Assembly: GCF_005047635.1 (NCBI RefSeq)
Contig: NZ_SUKC01000009.1
Coordinates: forward strand, 124,001 to 188,000
Length of the DNA: 64,000 nucleotides
Reading direction: 5' to 3'
Source of the DNA: Arthrobacter sp. CAU 1506
Lineage (GTDB): Bacteria > Actinomycetota > Actinomycetes > Actinomycetales > Micrococcaceae
The first letter of the stretch is position 1, and every line of letters starts with the position of its first letter. Positions 35,495 through 45,397 of this stretch are shown here, in pieces. The notes beneath the pieces are model-generated. The model was not told the DNA's origin and made no database searches. It worked only from the letters and a program-made list of their open reading frames with translations. The position numbers and the translations under genes are program-made.

Positions 35495-36646
35495 TTGACG
35501 ACCGAGACCACCATCACGCCCAAGCACACCGCACTCTACGCGGAACACGAGCGGCTGGGTGCTTCCTTCACCGACTTCGGCGGCTGGATGATGCCGCTGA
35601 AGTACAGCAGCGAACTGGCCGAGCACCGCGCCGTGCGCAACAGCGCCGGGCTCTTCGACCTCTCGCACATGGGCGAAGTCTGGATCACCGGCCCGGAGGC
35701 CGGAAAGTTCCTGGACTACGCCCTGGTCGGCAAGCTCTCCGCCGTCGCCGAGGGCCGGGCCAAGTATTCGCTGATCTGCAACGCCGAGGGCGGGATCATC
35801 GATGACCTGATCATCTACCGGCGTCCGGCGACCCAGGACGGGGACCGCTACCTGGTGGTGCCCAACGCCGGCAACGCCCCGACCGTCGCCGCGGAACTGG
35901 CGGCGCGGGCGAAGGGCTTCGACGTCACGGTGGAGGACGCCACGGCGGACACCTCGCTGGTGGCCGTCCAAGGTCCCAAGTCGGTGGAGATCCTGCTCCA
36001 GCTGGTGCCCGCGGCCCAGCACGCCACGGTGCGGGAGATGAAGTACTACTCCGCCGACGAGGTGGACTTCACGGTGGCCGGCGCGCCGCTCAAGCTGCTG
36101 CTGGCCCGCACCGGCTACACCGGCGAGGACGGCTTCGAGATCTACGTCCCGAACACCAACGCCGCTTCGCTCTGGACTGCCCTGCTGGAAGCCGGACAGA
36201 GCGTTGACCTGCTGCCGGCCGGACTGGCCTGCCGCGACTCGCTCCGGCTCGAAGCCGGGATGCCGCTGTATGGCAATGAACTAAGCCTGCAGGCCAGCCC
36301 CTTCGACGCCGGGCTGGGCGGCGTGGTCTCACTGAAGAAGGACAGCGACTTCGTGGGCCGCGCGGCCCTCGAGGCGCAGAAGGAAAAGGGATCGGCCCGC
36401 AAACTGGTTGGCCTCAAGGGCGCCGGCCGGCGCGCCGGCCGCTCCCACTACCCGGTGCTCAAGGACGGCCAGACCATCGGCGAAGTCACCTCCGGCCAGC
36501 CCAGCCCCACGCTTGGCTACCCGATCGCGCTGGCCTATGTGGACGCCGAGTACGCCGAGCCCGGGACCCGGGTGGACGTGGATCTGCGCGGCAAGCCGGA
36601 ACCGTTCGACGTCGTCGAACTGCCCTTCTACCGGCGGGAACAGTAA
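35495..36646 (+). CDS. gcvT: Aminomethyltransferase, T-protein
   Basis: A 383-residue tetrahydrofolate-dependent T-protein that releases ammonia and forms 5,10-methylene-THF. N-terminal [38 protein letters not shown], the folate-site region with [14 protein letters not shown], and [21 protein letters not shown] are the conserved segments. The start is a TTG at 35495 with AGGAAAGG nine bases upstream. It follows gcvP by 15 bp. The gcvH gene normally found with them is not in this gap or elsewhere in the window. Confidence 0.95.
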   Translation: MTTETTITPKHTALYAEHERLGASFTDFGGWMMPLKYSSELAEHRAVRNSAGLFDLSHMGEVWITGPEAGKFLDYALVGKLSAVAEGRAKYSLICNAEGGIIDDLIIYRRPATQDGDRYLVVPNAGNAPTVAAELAARAKGFDVTVEDATADTSLVAVQGPKSVEILLQLVPAAQHATVREMKYYSADEVDFTVAGAPLKLLLARTGYTGEDGFEIYVPNTNAASLWTALLEAGQSVDLLPAGLACRDSLRLEAGMPLYGNELSLQASPFDAGLGGVVSLKKDSDFVGRAALEAQKEKGSARKLVGLKGAGRRAGRSHYPVLKDGQTIGEVTSGQPSPTLGYPIALAYVDAEYAEPGTRVDVDLRGKPEPFDVVELPFYRREQ

Positions 36647-36667
36647 CCGCTCCCGCCACCAGGCATC

Positions 36668-36695
36668 TGCCGTCCCCGCGGACGCGGGGACGGCA
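36668..36695 (+). terminator. Perfect 12-bp hairpin between gcvT and sdaA
   Basis: TGCCGTCCCCGC (36668-36679) pairs with GCGGGGACGGCA (36684-36695) around a 4-nt loop. It ends 37 bp before the sdaA start and may attenuate or process the transcript rather than fully terminate it. Confidence 0.6.
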
Positions 36696-36732
36696 CCGCC
36701 GTACCTCCCACCCCCGAAAGGACAGGGATGAC

Positions 36733-38160
36733 ATGGCTGTAGGCGTTTTCGACCTTTTCTCCGTGGGCATCGGCCCCTCCAGTTCGCACACTGTGGGGCC
36801 AATGCGCGCTGCCGCGGTGTTCGTGCGCGAGGTGGCCGAGGCCGGACTGCTGGAGAAGGTAGGCGGTCTCCGCGTGGATCTGTACGGTTCGCTGGCCGCC
36901 ACCGGCCGCGGCCACGGCACCTTCACCGCCGTGCTGCTGGGACTGGAGGGCTTCGAACCGGAGGCGATCCTGCCACAGCAAGTGGAGGAGCGGCTGGCGG
37001 ACATCGCTGCGACCGGCAAGCTGCAGCTGGGCAGCGAACTGCCCGGCGCCGCCGCGCAGGTGCTGGACTACCGGGTCGAGGACATGGTGCTGCACCCGCT
37101 GACCGTGCTGCCCCGGCACACCAACGGCATGCGCTTCCAGGTGCTGTCAGCACCGGACGACGGCGATGCCCAGGTGTTGCACGAAGCCACCTTTTTCTCC
37201 GTGGGCGGCGGATTTATTGTCCGCGACGGCGAAGAACAAGCCGGCCAGGAGGAGCTGGAGTCCTCCAAACAACAGCTGCCTTATCCGTTCCGCACTGCGG
37301 CCGAGCTCCTGGAACACTGCCGCAGCACCGGGCTCGGCATCAGCGACATCATGATGCTCAACGAGGAAGTCGACCGGCCGCGCGATGAGATCGAGGCCGG
37401 GCTGGTGCATATTTTCGACGTGATGGAGGAGTGCAAGGATTCGGCGATCCGCCGGGAAGGCGACCTGCCCGGGGGACTGAACGTCCGCCGTCGGGCGCCG
37501 GGATGGCATGAGCGGCTGCGCAAGGAGGACCCCCACCGGGACCACAAGTACTGGCAGGAATGGGTGAACCTGGTGGCCCTGGCCGTGAACGAGGAAAACG
37601 CCTCCGGCGGCAGGGTGGTCACCGCGCCCACCAACGGCGCTGCCGGGATCATCCCCGCCGTGCTGTTCTACGCCACCCATTACGGCCCGGGCATGGAGCA
37701 CGCCACCCGGGAGGACAAGGAGCAGGTGGTGGTGAAGTTCCTGCTGACCGCTGGCGCCGTCGGCGTGCTCTACAAGGAGCAGGCGTCCATCTCCGGCGCC
37801 GAAGTCGGCTGCCAGGGTGAAGTCGGGTCGGCGTCGTCGATGGCGGCCGCCGGCCTGGCCGAAGTGCTCGGCGGAACCCCGATGCAGGTGGAGAACGCGG
37901 CCGAGATCGCGATGGAGCACAACCTCGGACTGACCTGCGACCCGATCGGCGGGCTGGTGCAGATTCCGTGCATCGAGCGGAACGCGATCGGCGCCGCCAA
38001 AGCCGTGAACGCGGCCAAGATGGCGCTGATGGGCGACGGCACGCACCGGGTGTCGCTCGACCAGGTGATCGTGACCATGCGCGAGACCGGACGGGATATG
38101 AGCGACAAGTACAAGGAGACCGCCACCGGCGGTCTCGCCGTCAACGTGGTGGAGTGCTAG
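36733..38160 (+). CDS. sdaA: L-serine ammonia-lyase, single-chain iron-sulfur type
   Basis: A 475-residue cytosolic enzyme deaminating serine to pyruvate. The beta domain begins [23 protein letters not shown]; the alpha domain (from about 290) has [42 protein letters not shown] and [22 protein letters not shown], whose cysteines supply the [4Fe-4S] cluster. Position after gcvPT fits disposal of serine made from glycine via SHMT. The SD GAAAGGACAGGGATGAC precedes the ATG. Its TAG stop shares the CTAG palindrome with the stop of the opposing gene (4-bp overlap). Confidence 0.95.
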   Translation: MAVGVFDLFSVGIGPSSSHTVGPMRAAAVFVREVAEAGLLEKVGGLRVDLYGSLAATGRGHGTFTAVLLGLEGFEPEAILPQQVEERLADIAATGKLQLGSELPGAAAQVLDYRVEDMVLHPLTVLPRHTNGMRFQVLSAPDDGDAQVLHEATFFSVGGGFIVRDGEEQAGQEELESSKQQLPYPFRTAAELLEHCRSTGLGISDIMMLNEEVDRPRDEIEAGLVHIFDVMEECKDSAIRREGDLPGGLNVRRRAPGWHERLRKEDPHRDHKYWQEWVNLVALAVNEENASGGRVVTAPTNGAAGIIPAVLFYATHYGPGMEHATREDKEQVVVKFLLTAGAVGVLYKEQASISGAEVGCQGEVGSASSMAAAGLAEVLGGTPMQVENAAEIAMEHNLGLTCDPIGGLVQIPCIERNAIGAAKAVNAAKMALMGDGTHRVSLDQVIVTMRETGRDMSDKYKETATGGLAVNVVEC

Positions 38161-38903
38161 GAAGCCAACTCATCCACGTCGAAGACGTCCCGGCCGTCCC
38201 GGCTGGACCGGTGGACAGGCGGCGGGGCGGACGGACGCCGTGGCGGCATCGGCGGCCTGCGCGGAGCGGGCGGCTGGCGGAGGGCAGAAGGCTCGCGGGG
38301 GCTGAGTTGCTGCTGGACTGGTCCCTGCCGTGAGGGCAAACGTTTGACCGGTCGGTGCCCTGCGGCGTCCGGCTGCCGTCCGGCAGGCAAGGTGTCTCCG
38401 GCCCTGCGCAGCTGCCCTGAACCCGAGCGGAGTCGGCCCACACCGGCCTTCGTGGCGGTGCCGAGGCTGCTGACTGCCGGACCCAGCATGCCGCCCAGTT
38501 CCTTGGCTCGGCCGACAGCAGCCGCCCAGGGCACGGCGGCGACGGCCGAGCGGACGGAGCCAGCCGCGGATGAAAGCCGGTCCGCAGCCGGGCGCCGGTC
38601 TTGTGCCGCAGGCCGGTTCAACAGCATGAAGATGGCCGCGAGCACGCCTATCGGGATGGAGACCAACACGGCCACGGCGCCGGCGTACATCGCCAGGAAG
38701 AGTTTGGTGGGGGAGTCGAACATGCCGGCGACGAACGCGGCGGCCCCCAGCAGCAGCCAGAGCCAGAAAATGGCCACGCAGATCAGGGTGGTGCGTGCCC
38801 TGCGGTAGGTACGGAGCGACCGCCCGCGCACTGTGTGCTTTGCCGCCTCCACCGCTTCCTGCTCCCCCGCAACAGCCCCACTCACGGAGGCACCTGAGCA
38901 CAT
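38157..38903 (-). CDS. Membrane protein with long Pro/Arg-rich C-terminus, unknown function
   Basis: About 248 residues. There is a short N-terminal polar region, two hydrophobic segments ([25 protein letters not shown] and [28 protein letters not shown], about 40-105), then about 140 residues rich in Pro, Arg, Ser and Gln ending [10 protein letters not shown]. The tail is likely cytosolic and disordered. Start uncertain: the ATG at 38903 lacks an SD, and a GTG at 38885 has AGGTG upstream. Family not recognised. Convergent with sdaA, sharing the CTAG stop palindrome. Confidence 0.65.
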   Translation of the reverse strand: MCSGASVSGAVAGEQEAVEAAKHTVRGRSLRTYRRARTTLICVAIFWLWLLLGAAAFVAGMFDSPTKLFLAMYAGAVAVLVSIPIGVLAAIFMLLNRPAAQDRRPAADRLSSAAGSVRSAVAAVPWAAAVGRAKELGGMLGPAVSSLGTATKAGVGRLRSGSGQLRRAGDTLPAGRQPDAAGHRPVKRLPSRQGPVQQQLSPREPSALRQPPAPRRPPMPPRRPSAPPPVHRSSRDGRDVFDVDELAS

Positions 38904-39111
38904 TGTAAGTCGGCCGCGGCGCAGGGTCGGGCAGGGCGCGCCGGGGCATGTGCCCGCGGGAATGCGTTCCACCAGCGGCTGCGCCCGGACCGAGGGTTCA
39001 GCTGAGACGGGGCCGGTGCTAGGGTGGCGGCAGGCCGGCCCGGAAGGCAGCCGGCGAAGGATGCACCAGGACCACTGAATCACTGTCTACAACAGGGAGG
39101 GAGCCTGGACT

Positions 39112-40458
39112 ATGTCCACTTCTGCGACGCCTCACATACTCATTTTGGGCGGCGGCTACGTCGGCCTGTACACGGCCTGGGGGATCCGCAAACGGCTGGG
39201 GCCGGATGCGGCACGGATCACCGTAGTAGAACCGAACTCCTACATGACGTACCAGCCGCTGCTGCCCGAAGTAGGCGGCGGAGAAATCGAACCGCGGATC
39301 GTCACGGTCAACCTGCGCAGCGCGCTCAAAGACGTTGACATTGTGCGCGGCAAACTTGTCTCCCTGGACGTCCAGGCCAAAACCGCCAAGCTGCGCGAAA
39401 TTGGCGGGGGCGACCTCTCGCTGGACTATGACCAGGTGGTGTTCGCCGTCGGCGCCGTGACCCGGACGTTCCCCACCCCGGGGCTGGAGGAACACGGCAT
39501 CGGCTTCAAGACCGTGGAAGAGGCCATTTACTGCCGGGACAAGGTGCTGGACAACGTGGCGCTGGCCGCCGGAACCAGCGACCCGGAAGAACGGGCCAAG
39601 GCCCTCACCTTCGTGGTGGTCGGCGGCGGCTACACCGGCGTGGAGGCCCTGACCGAACTGAGCGATCTGTCCAAGCTCGCCGTCGACGCCCACCCGGAAC
39701 TGGACCGCTCCCAACTGCGCTGGGTGCTGATCGAAGCACTGGACCGGGTGGCTCCCGAAGTGGGACCGAATCTGTCCAAGTGGACACTGGGGCATCTGCG
39801 CGAGCGCGGCATCGACGTGCGGCTGAAGACCACCATGCCGTCCTGCGAGGACTCCGTCGCGGAACTGAGCACCGGCGAACGCATCCCTGCCGGACTGATT
39901 ATCTGGACCGCGGGCATGAAACCCAACCCGGTGCTCGACGACACCAATGTTCCGCGCGGCCCGAAGGGGCATGTGAACGCGAACGCCCGGTTGCAGGTCA
40001 TCGACGACTCCGGCCAGGTGGTGCACGGAGCCTGGGCCGCCGGCGACTGCGCGCAGGTTCCCGACCTGGCCGCGGAGCAGCAGCCCGCATACTGCCCGCC
40101 GAACGCCCAGCACGCCGTGCGCCAAGCCAAGGTGCTGGCCCAGAATGTGGTCAACGCGGTGCAGGGCCAGGGGCCGGCGGAGTACCGGCACAAGACGCTG
40201 GGAACGGTGGCGACCTACGGCGTCGGCCGCGGCGCGGCCAAAATCCTGGGCTACGAGCTCAAGGGCAAGCCGGCCTGGTACGCGGCGATGGGCTACCACG
40301 GCCTGGCCCTGCCCACCTGGATCCACAAATGGCGCCTGCTGGCCGGCTGGAGTTCGCTGGTCGTCGGCGACCGCGATATCACCTCGATGGGGGCCACCCG
40401 GCATCCGCGGCGCGCTTTCGTGGATGCCCACGCGGATACCCAGAAGGGCAAGAAATAG
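39112..40458 (+). CDS. ndh: Type II NADH dehydrogenase (NDH-2)
   Basis: A 448-residue single-subunit flavoprotein that should pass electrons from NADH to menaquinone without proton pumping, peripheral on the inner membrane face. FAD motif LILGGGYVGLYTAWG (near 10-24), MTYQPLLPEVGGGEIEPR, NADH motif FVVVGGGYTGVEALTEL (about 166-182) and WAAGDCAQVPD for the flavin pyrophosphate are clear. The C-terminal amphipathic region (PTWIHKWRLLAGWSSLVVGD) is the expected membrane/quinone contact. The SD GGGAGGGAGCC fixes the start. Monocistronic. Confidence 0.9.
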   Translation: MSTSATPHILILGGGYVGLYTAWGIRKRLGPDAARITVVEPNSYMTYQPLLPEVGGGEIEPRIVTVNLRSALKDVDIVRGKLVSLDVQAKTAKLREIGGGDLSLDYDQVVFAVGAVTRTFPTPGLEEHGIGFKTVEEAIYCRDKVLDNVALAAGTSDPEERAKALTFVVVGGGYTGVEALTELSDLSKLAVDAHPELDRSQLRWVLIEALDRVAPEVGPNLSKWTLGHLRERGIDVRLKTTMPSCEDSVAELSTGERIPAGLIIWTAGMKPNPVLDDTNVPRGPKGHVNANARLQVIDDSGQVVHGAWAAGDCAQVPDLAAEQQPAYCPPNAQHAVRQAKVLAQNVVNAVQGQGPAEYRHKTLGTVATYGVGRGAAKILGYELKGKPAWYAAMGYHGLALPTWIHKWRLLAGWSSLVVGDRDITSMGATRHPRRAFVDAHADTQKGKK

Positions 40459-40775
40459 CGCCGCTGCCCGAGCCCTCGCGCTGCCAACTCTGTCGCCTCA
40501 CGGGGGCCTGAGGTGGGGCCCTGCGTGCATGAGGCGTGACTCCGTCGAGCCTGAGGCTGCCTGCGGCGGGAGAATCCTGCGCGGCTGACGCGGCTTCAGG
40601 CGAGCCCGAAGTCTGCCTGACGCGAGTCTGACAACAACGACGGCGCGCCGGGAAAGGTGAGCTAACTCTCCATTGTTACGGAGCGATCCGGACCGCTGCG
40701 CAACCTGCCGCCGGGAAGGCGGTCACTGAGAGTAGCCTGCTGGACGGAGCCCGATCGGGCAGCGAGGAGTGCAGC
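40459..40775. other. 317-bp intergenic region without a gene
   Basis: Between ndh and the MFS gene. The 5' part repeats short GCCTGAGG and CTGACGCG-like words loosely, without a strict period. A small CCGCC/GGCGG hairpin lies near 40710-40725. The promoter of the MFS gene should be in the last 100 bp; I could not place -35/-10 elements with confidence. Confidence 0.4.
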
Positions 40776-42053
40776 ATGTCCAAACAGCCCAGTGGCGCGC
40801 TGCTTTTTGTCCTGACATGCGCCATGGGCGTGGGCCCGTTGCTCAACTATGGCCTGAGCACCGTCAGCCCGCTGGTCATCGAGGACCTGGGCATCAGCGA
40901 GGGCCAGTTCGGCCTGCTGGCCACGGCCATTTTCGCCAGCGCCGCGGTGAGCAGCATGGGGCTGGGGAAACTCAGCGACCGGATCTCCAACCGGGCCCAG
41001 CTAGTGCTGATCTTTGCCGGCACGGCGGTGGCCCTGGTAGTCGCAGCGCTGGCCCACAGCTATCTGGTGCTGGTGATCGCCGCGCTGCTGGCCGGCCCCG
41101 CGCAGGCCATCTCCAATCCGACCACCAACCGCATCATCATCTCGCAGGTCCCCGCACCCAAGCGGCCCGGCTGGATCGGCGTGAAGCAGTCCGGCGTCCA
41201 GGGCAGCCAGCTCTTCGCCGGCCTGTTCTTCCCGATCGTCGCCCTCTGGGCCGGCTGGCAGGGCGCCACCGCGCTGGCCGCCGTCGTCGCCGTCGGGTTG
41301 CTGCTCTACGGACTGCGCAAACTTCCGGAAAACCCCATCACGACGGCGGTGCCCCCAACCTCTGCCAGCTCACCGAAGCGCGGCATGCCTCGCGAGGAGT
41401 CCGCCGGATCGCAGGCCGCCGCATCCCAAGCCGCCGCACCGCCGGGGAGCGCCGGTGCCCAGGCCCGGTTCCCGCTCTCGGTCTGGCTGTTCGCCGGCTA
41501 CTCGCTGCTCGCCGGCCTGGGCATGCAGGCCACTAACGTCTACCTGCCGCTGTTCACCGTGCGGGAACTCGGTTTCAGCTTGGTCATGGGCGGTGTGGCA
41601 GCCGGCGTGTCGGGCGTCGTGGGCGTGACCTCCCGTGTGCTGTGGGGGCGGCGGATGGCCAAGGGTGTGCGGGCCTCCACCTTGCTCATCCTGCTCGGGT
41701 TCGGCGCGCTCGCCGGCTCCGCTGCCTTCCTGGCAGCCGGGACGCTCGATATGCCGGTCTTGCTCTGGCTGGGCGTGATCCTGCATGGCGCCACCGTGCT
41801 GGGCGCCAATGTGGTGGTGATGGCGGGCGTGATGCGCGTGGTTCCGGCCCAGCGGGTCGGCGCGGCGTCCGGCATTGTGTCGATGGGGATGTATGCCGGT
41901 TTCGCCGCCGGACCGCTGCTGATGGGCCTGCTGTTGGAGGCCACCGGCAACTTCCATACCGGCTGGCTGCTGGTCGGTGCCGGCTACCTGCTCTGCTCGG
42001 CGCTCGGTTTCGCGCTGCGGGCCTACGGGAACCGCACCGGCGTCGTCCGCTGA
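40776..42053 (+). CDS. MFS transporter
   Basis: A 425-residue major facilitator with about 12 membrane segments. It begins LLFVLTCAMGVGPLLNYGLSTVSPLV; the segment after TM2 (GLGKLSDRISNRAQL) matches the MFS A-motif. The central loop (about 190-235) is Ala/Ser/Pro-rich, and the second half starts RFPLSVWLFAGYSLLAGLGMQATNVYLP. CGAGGAGTGCAGC is a good SD. Substrate unknown; no regulator is adjacent. The 3' flank has a degenerate 16-bp repeat. Confidence 0.85.
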   Translation: MSKQPSGALLFVLTCAMGVGPLLNYGLSTVSPLVIEDLGISEGQFGLLATAIFASAAVSSMGLGKLSDRISNRAQLVLIFAGTAVALVVAALAHSYLVLVIAALLAGPAQAISNPTTNRIIISQVPAPKRPGWIGVKQSGVQGSQLFAGLFFPIVALWAGWQGATALAAVVAVGLLLYGLRKLPENPITTAVPPTSASSPKRGMPREESAGSQAAASQAAAPPGSAGAQARFPLSVWLFAGYSLLAGLGMQATNVYLPLFTVRELGFSLVMGGVAAGVSGVVGVTSRVLWGRRMAKGVRASTLLILLGFGALAGSAAFLAAGTLDMPVLLWLGVILHGATVLGANVVVMAGVMRVVPAQRVGAASGIVSMGMYAGFAAGPLLMGLLLEATGNFHTGWLLVGAGYLLCSALGFALRAYGNRTGVVR

Positions 42054-42065
42054 ACCCCGCTCCCG

Positions 42066-42120
42066 GTCGAGCCCTCCTGCACCCGTCGAACCTCCAACGC
42101 GTCGAACCCCCACAGATCGA
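42066..42120. repeat. Degenerate 16-bp repeat after the MFS stop codon
   Basis: GTCGARCCYYC-like units start at 42066, 42085, 42101 and (as TCGACC) 42117, a period of 16 bp in the last three. It begins 12 bp past the TGA of the MFS gene. The units are diverged. Confidence 0.5.
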
Positions 42121-42197
42121 CCACCCCACTCCGCCGTGCCCGGTAGGCTGAGGTGAATGGTTGAATTCGGCGGCCAGCGGCCGCAGAAAGGGTCACG

Positions 42198-43112
42198 GTG
42201 AAACGACGCTCGCTTGGACGGTCCGGCTTGCAGGTCTCAGAACTCAGTTTTGGTGCCGGCGGATACTGGGGCATGAAGTCCTTCCCGGAACGGCAAGCAG
42301 CGCAGCTGGTCGACCAGGCCCTCGAAGGCGGCATCACCGTTTTCGATACAGGTCCGAACTACAGCCGCGGGAATGCCGAAGCGCGGCTGGGCCGCATCCT
42401 CAAGGGCCGGACGGAAAACCTGGTCATCTCCACAAAAGCGGGATCCCACTGGATCAACAACCGCAATGTGAAGGATTACTCGCCCCGGGCCATTGAGAAC
42501 AGCGTGCATGCCAGTCTGCGCCGGCTGCAGATCGACCATCTGCCGCTGCTGCATTTCCACGGCTTCCCACACCCGGCCGAACCAGCTATCGACGTCGCGT
42601 TGAAGCTCAAGGAAAAGGGGACGGTCGGCGCGCTCGGCGTTTCTACCGGCCGCGGCGGAGCCAAGAAAGCGCTGAAGCTGGGCATCTTCGACGCGCTGAT
42701 GGTGGAATACAACATAGTGGACCGCTCGCTGGAGGCAGTGATCTCCGAGGCGAAGGAAGCGGGGGTGGGCGTCAAGCTCAAGTCGCCGCTCGCGCAGACG
42801 TTGTACTCGCGGGACATCTTCAAGATCGGTGCCCCCAGCGACGTCTGGTACCTGCTGCGGGCGCTCAAGAACCACCGGCACAAGTTCATCCAGGGACGCA
42901 AATACCGGTTTATCAACGACGTCGACGGCTTCGCCGCCAGCGAGATTGCGCTGGCCTTCGCACTGAACCACCCCGGTGTCTCCAGTGCGGTGATCGGCAC
43001 GGTGAAGCCGGGACATCTCCGCTCCAACCTGCGGGTTCCCCATCTCGAGTTGCCGGCGGAATTGCTGGAACGGATTGAACGGGCAGGTGCGGCCGGCCGC
43101 GGACAGGGCTGA
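42198..43112 (+). CDS. Aldo/keto reductase family oxidoreductase
   Basis: A 304-residue NADP-dependent TIM-barrel reductase. N-terminal RRSLGRSGLQVSELSFGAGGYWG is typical of AKR-like proteins. The catalytic set is visible: Asp in TVFDTGPNYSRGNAEARLG, its Tyr, Lys in VISTKAG and His in LLHFHG. ALNHPGVSSAVIGTVKPGHLRSN is the cofactor-binding C-terminal motif. The GTG start has an AAAGGG SD. The barrel contains a region (YLLRALKNHRHKFIQGRKYRFI) longer than in small AKRs. Substrate unknown. Confidence 0.88.
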   Translation: MKRRSLGRSGLQVSELSFGAGGYWGMKSFPERQAAQLVDQALEGGITVFDTGPNYSRGNAEARLGRILKGRTENLVISTKAGSHWINNRNVKDYSPRAIENSVHASLRRLQIDHLPLLHFHGFPHPAEPAIDVALKLKEKGTVGALGVSTGRGGAKKALKLGIFDALMVEYNIVDRSLEAVISEAKEAGVGVKLKSPLAQTLYSRDIFKIGAPSDVWYLLRALKNHRHKFIQGRKYRFINDVDGFAASEIALAFALNHPGVSSAVIGTVKPGHLRSNLRVPHLELPAELLERIERAGAAGRGQG

Positions 43113-43179
43113 GGGCGCGGGGCCCCGAACTGCTCGGGGGAGCTAGCCCGACGCGATCGCCGCGCGGGTGCCTGACTGC

Positions 43180-44169
43180 TTACGGCAGGTAGGCCGATGC
43201 GGTCCAGAGGTGGAAGACCGCGTAGGCGCGGACCGGAGCCCACGCTTGACCGAGTTCGCGGGCTTGTTTGGCGGTCTTCACCTCGAGGGCCCGCTGCAGC
43301 ACCAGGTCGCCCTCTGGGTAGGCGTCGCGGTCGTGCAGGGCCCGCATGGCCAGATACTCGACCGTCCACGGGCCAATCCCGGGAAGTGCCAGCAGGCGGC
43401 GGCGGACCTCGGCGTGATCGGTGTCAGGGGCGATGCGCAATCCGGCAGCACAAGCTTCGGCCAAGGCATGAACGGTGCGTGCCCGGGCATTGGTCAGGCC
43501 GACGGCCTGGCGGATGGCTTCGGGGCCGGCAGCTGCGAGTGTCTCCGGCGTGGGAAACACAACCAGGTCTGCGACGGCCTCGTTCGGCGGGCGGGACCGG
43601 CCCACCGCGGTACGGGCCTTCGGCTCCGGATGGGCGGTTCGCTCCCGTTCGGCCGCCTGCTCCCGTTCGTGAGGGAGAAAATGAGACGAAGGGGAGCGGC
43701 CGGGCGAGCAAGCGGGGGAGCCGAAGGCGGATACCAGACGGCCGGTGAACGTGCGGGCTGCGGCCAGCGAGACCTGCTGGCCGACCACGGTGCAGACGGC
43801 GCCTTCAAAACCGTCCGGGTACCCGAGGATCCGGAGTCCGGGGCGGGCGGCAATCAGCGGGCCGACCACGGCGTCGTTGCCCAACATCGCCGCCACCCGC
43901 TCCGGTTCCAATTCCAGATCGAGCCAGCCGCGCACCGCCGTCGTTATGTCCGCAACGGCGGCGGGGGACTCGGCGCCGATGTCCAGGCTGACGGAGTCGG
44001 GCAGCAGGGTGGCGGTGACCGGCACCGGTCCGGTGCCGGTCAGGAAGAGGCGGGTGCAGGTGCCGGCCGCTGGGTCGACCCGCTCGAGGCCGGGGACCGC
44101 GTGGGCAGCCAGTGCTGCCAGCGCGGCGGGAGCGTCGAACGGCGGAGCCAGCGGCAGGTCGACCTGCAT
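43180..44169 (-). CDS. alkA: DNA-3-methyladenine glycosylase II (AlkA-type HhH glycosylase)
   Basis: A 329-residue base-excision enzyme removing alkylated purines. An AlkA N-terminal-like domain (about 1-110) is followed by YPDGFEGAVCTVVGQQVSLAAARTFTGRLV and the helix-hairpin-helix LALPGIGPWTVEYLAMRAL, then catalytic Asp288 in GDLVLQ. Residues about 150-196 are an inserted hydrophilic stretch (SPACSPGRSPSS to RSRPP) not typical of AlkA. There is no Ada domain, unlike Ada-AlkA fusions. It lies 3 bp after the universal stress gene on the same strand. Confidence 0.9.
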   Translation of the reverse strand: MQVDLPLAPPFDAPAALAALAAHAVPGLERVDPAAGTCTRLFLTGTGPVPVTATLLPDSVSLDIGAESPAAVADITTAVRGWLDLELEPERVAAMLGNDAVVGPLIAARPGLRILGYPDGFEGAVCTVVGQQVSLAAARTFTGRLVSAFGSPACSPGRSPSSHFLPHEREQAAERERTAHPEPKARTAVGRSRPPNEAVADLVVFPTPETLAAAGPEAIRQAVGLTNARARTVHALAEACAAGLRIAPDTDHAEVRRRLLALPGIGPWTVEYLAMRALHDRDAYPEGDLVLQRALEVKTAKQARELGQAWAPVRAYAVFHLWTASAYLP

Positions 44170-44172
44170 GGA

Positions 44173-44565
44173 TCAGCGGGCCTTGACCGCCAGGACCGGA
44201 CAATCGACGGTCAGCAGGATCTCTTGGGCGGTGCTGCCCAAAATCAGCTTGCCCACCGGCGAGCGCCTGCGCAGACCGATGACCAGCAGCGAGACCGAGA
44301 GTTCTTCGACCAGATCCACAATCTCCTCCACGGCATCCTTGCCGCGGACAAACTGCTTGAATTCCGTGTCCAGGCCGGAGCTGTGCAGTTCATGCTGGAC
44401 CCATGCTGCGTCGCGGGAGTCCGCGAACGACTCGTCCTTCTGCGCACCTCCGGGGCTGGCGTTGACCACCACCAGCTTCTCGTTGTTCTGGGTGGCCATC
44501 TGGATTCCCTTGCTCAGGGCAGCGCGGCCTTCGGGGCGCGGGGCGTAGGCAACAAGAATTGTCAA
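44173..44565 (-). CDS. Universal stress protein family (UspA-like)
   Basis: A 130-residue single Usp domain: MTILVAYAPRPEGRAALSKGIQ, a central variable region, SLLVIGLRRRSPVGKLILGSTAQEILLTVDCPVLAVKAR. The ATP-binding signature GxRxRSPVGKxxLGS is intact. It is co-transcribed with alkA (3-bp gap), an uncommon pairing that places a stress-responsive nucleotide-binding protein in the alkylation-repair island. The SD AAGGAGACCACG precedes the ATG. Confidence 0.92.
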   Translation of the reverse strand: MTILVAYAPRPEGRAALSKGIQMATQNNEKLVVVNASPGGAQKDESFADSRDAAWVQHELHSSGLDTEFKQFVRGKDAVEEIVDLVEELSVSLLVIGLRRRSPVGKLILGSTAQEILLTVDCPVLAVKAR

Positions 44566-44708
44566 CGTGGTCTCCTTACCGGATAACGCTTGCAGTGTCT
44601 GGCCAGCGCCCGGGCGTTCCGGGCGCCGCGTAGCCAGCGGGTGGACCTTATTGTGGCACGCATCTCAGCGCGCCGGCGGATGCGTGAAGTGATTGTGAAA
44701 GAGAGTCC

Positions 44709-45311
44709 TCAGTTCCACACGCCGGAGGAACCGCGGCGGTGGCTGTCCACCAGATGGGTGTCGATCAGGCCAATGGCTTCCATCAGGGCGAACATGGTAG
44801 TGGGCCCGACGAACGCGAAGCCGCGTTTGCGCAGTGCCTTGGACAGCGCGACGGATTCCGGCGAGGTGGTCGGCACGTCCCCGATGTGGCGTGGCGACGG
44901 CGTGCTGTCCGGCTGGAAGGACCAGACGAAGTCGCTCAAACCGCCTTCGGCCCGCAGCGCGATGGTGGCGTTGGCGTTGGTGATGGCGGCACGGATCTTG
45001 GCGCGGTTGCGCACAATACCGGCGTCCTGCATCAGTCGTTCGACGTCGTCCTCGGTATACGCGGCGACGGTGTCAACCCGGAAATCGTGGAAGGCCTTCC
45101 GAAAGGCCGGGCGCTTGCGCAGGATGGTGGCCCAGGACAGCCCGGCTTGGAAACCCTCCAGCGTGATGCGCTCATAGACGCCCTGTTCGCCGCGGACCGG
45201 CATGCCCCATTCGGTGTCGTAGTACTCGCGCAGCAGCGGGTCCGTGGCAGCCCAGGCCGGCCGGGCCAGGCCGTCGTCGCACAGCACGACGCCGGAAGCG
45301 GTTTTCTCCAT
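44709..45311 (-). CDS. tag: DNA-3-methyladenine glycosylase I (Tag)
   Basis: A 200-residue Tag-family glycosylase excising 3-methyladenine. REYYDTEWGMPVRGEQGVYERITLEGFQAGLSWATILRKRPAFRKAF is the conserved core (quoted in parts: EYYDTEWG, LEGFQAGLSW, ILRKRPAFR). LMQDAGIVRNRAKIRAAITNA and KRGFAFVGPTTMFALMEAIG follow, and the zinc ligands (Cys near the N-terminus, His in LIDTHLVDSH) are present. GGAGAG nine bases before the ATG at 45311 sets the start. Part of the minus-strand alkylation-repair island. Confidence 0.94.
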   Translation of the reverse strand: MEKTASGVVLCDDGLARPAWAATDPLLREYYDTEWGMPVRGEQGVYERITLEGFQAGLSWATILRKRPAFRKAFHDFRVDTVAAYTEDDVERLMQDAGIVRNRAKIRAAITNANATIALRAEGGLSDFVWSFQPDSTPSPRHIGDVPTTSPESVALSKALRKRGFAFVGPTTMFALMEAIGLIDTHLVDSHRRGSSGVWN

Positions 45312-45397
45312 GGATCGATTCTCTCCTAGCGTGCCGTGGGTTGTCCCGTCCTGCTCCGGTACTGTGGATAGGGTCCTGTGGACAAGGCGAAGGCCGG

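Noticed and set aside
43147-43168. Hairpin CCCGACGCG/CGCGCGGG between the aldo/keto reductase and alkA
   Set aside because: Short and mismatched; could be a weak terminator but GC-rich background makes such pairings common.
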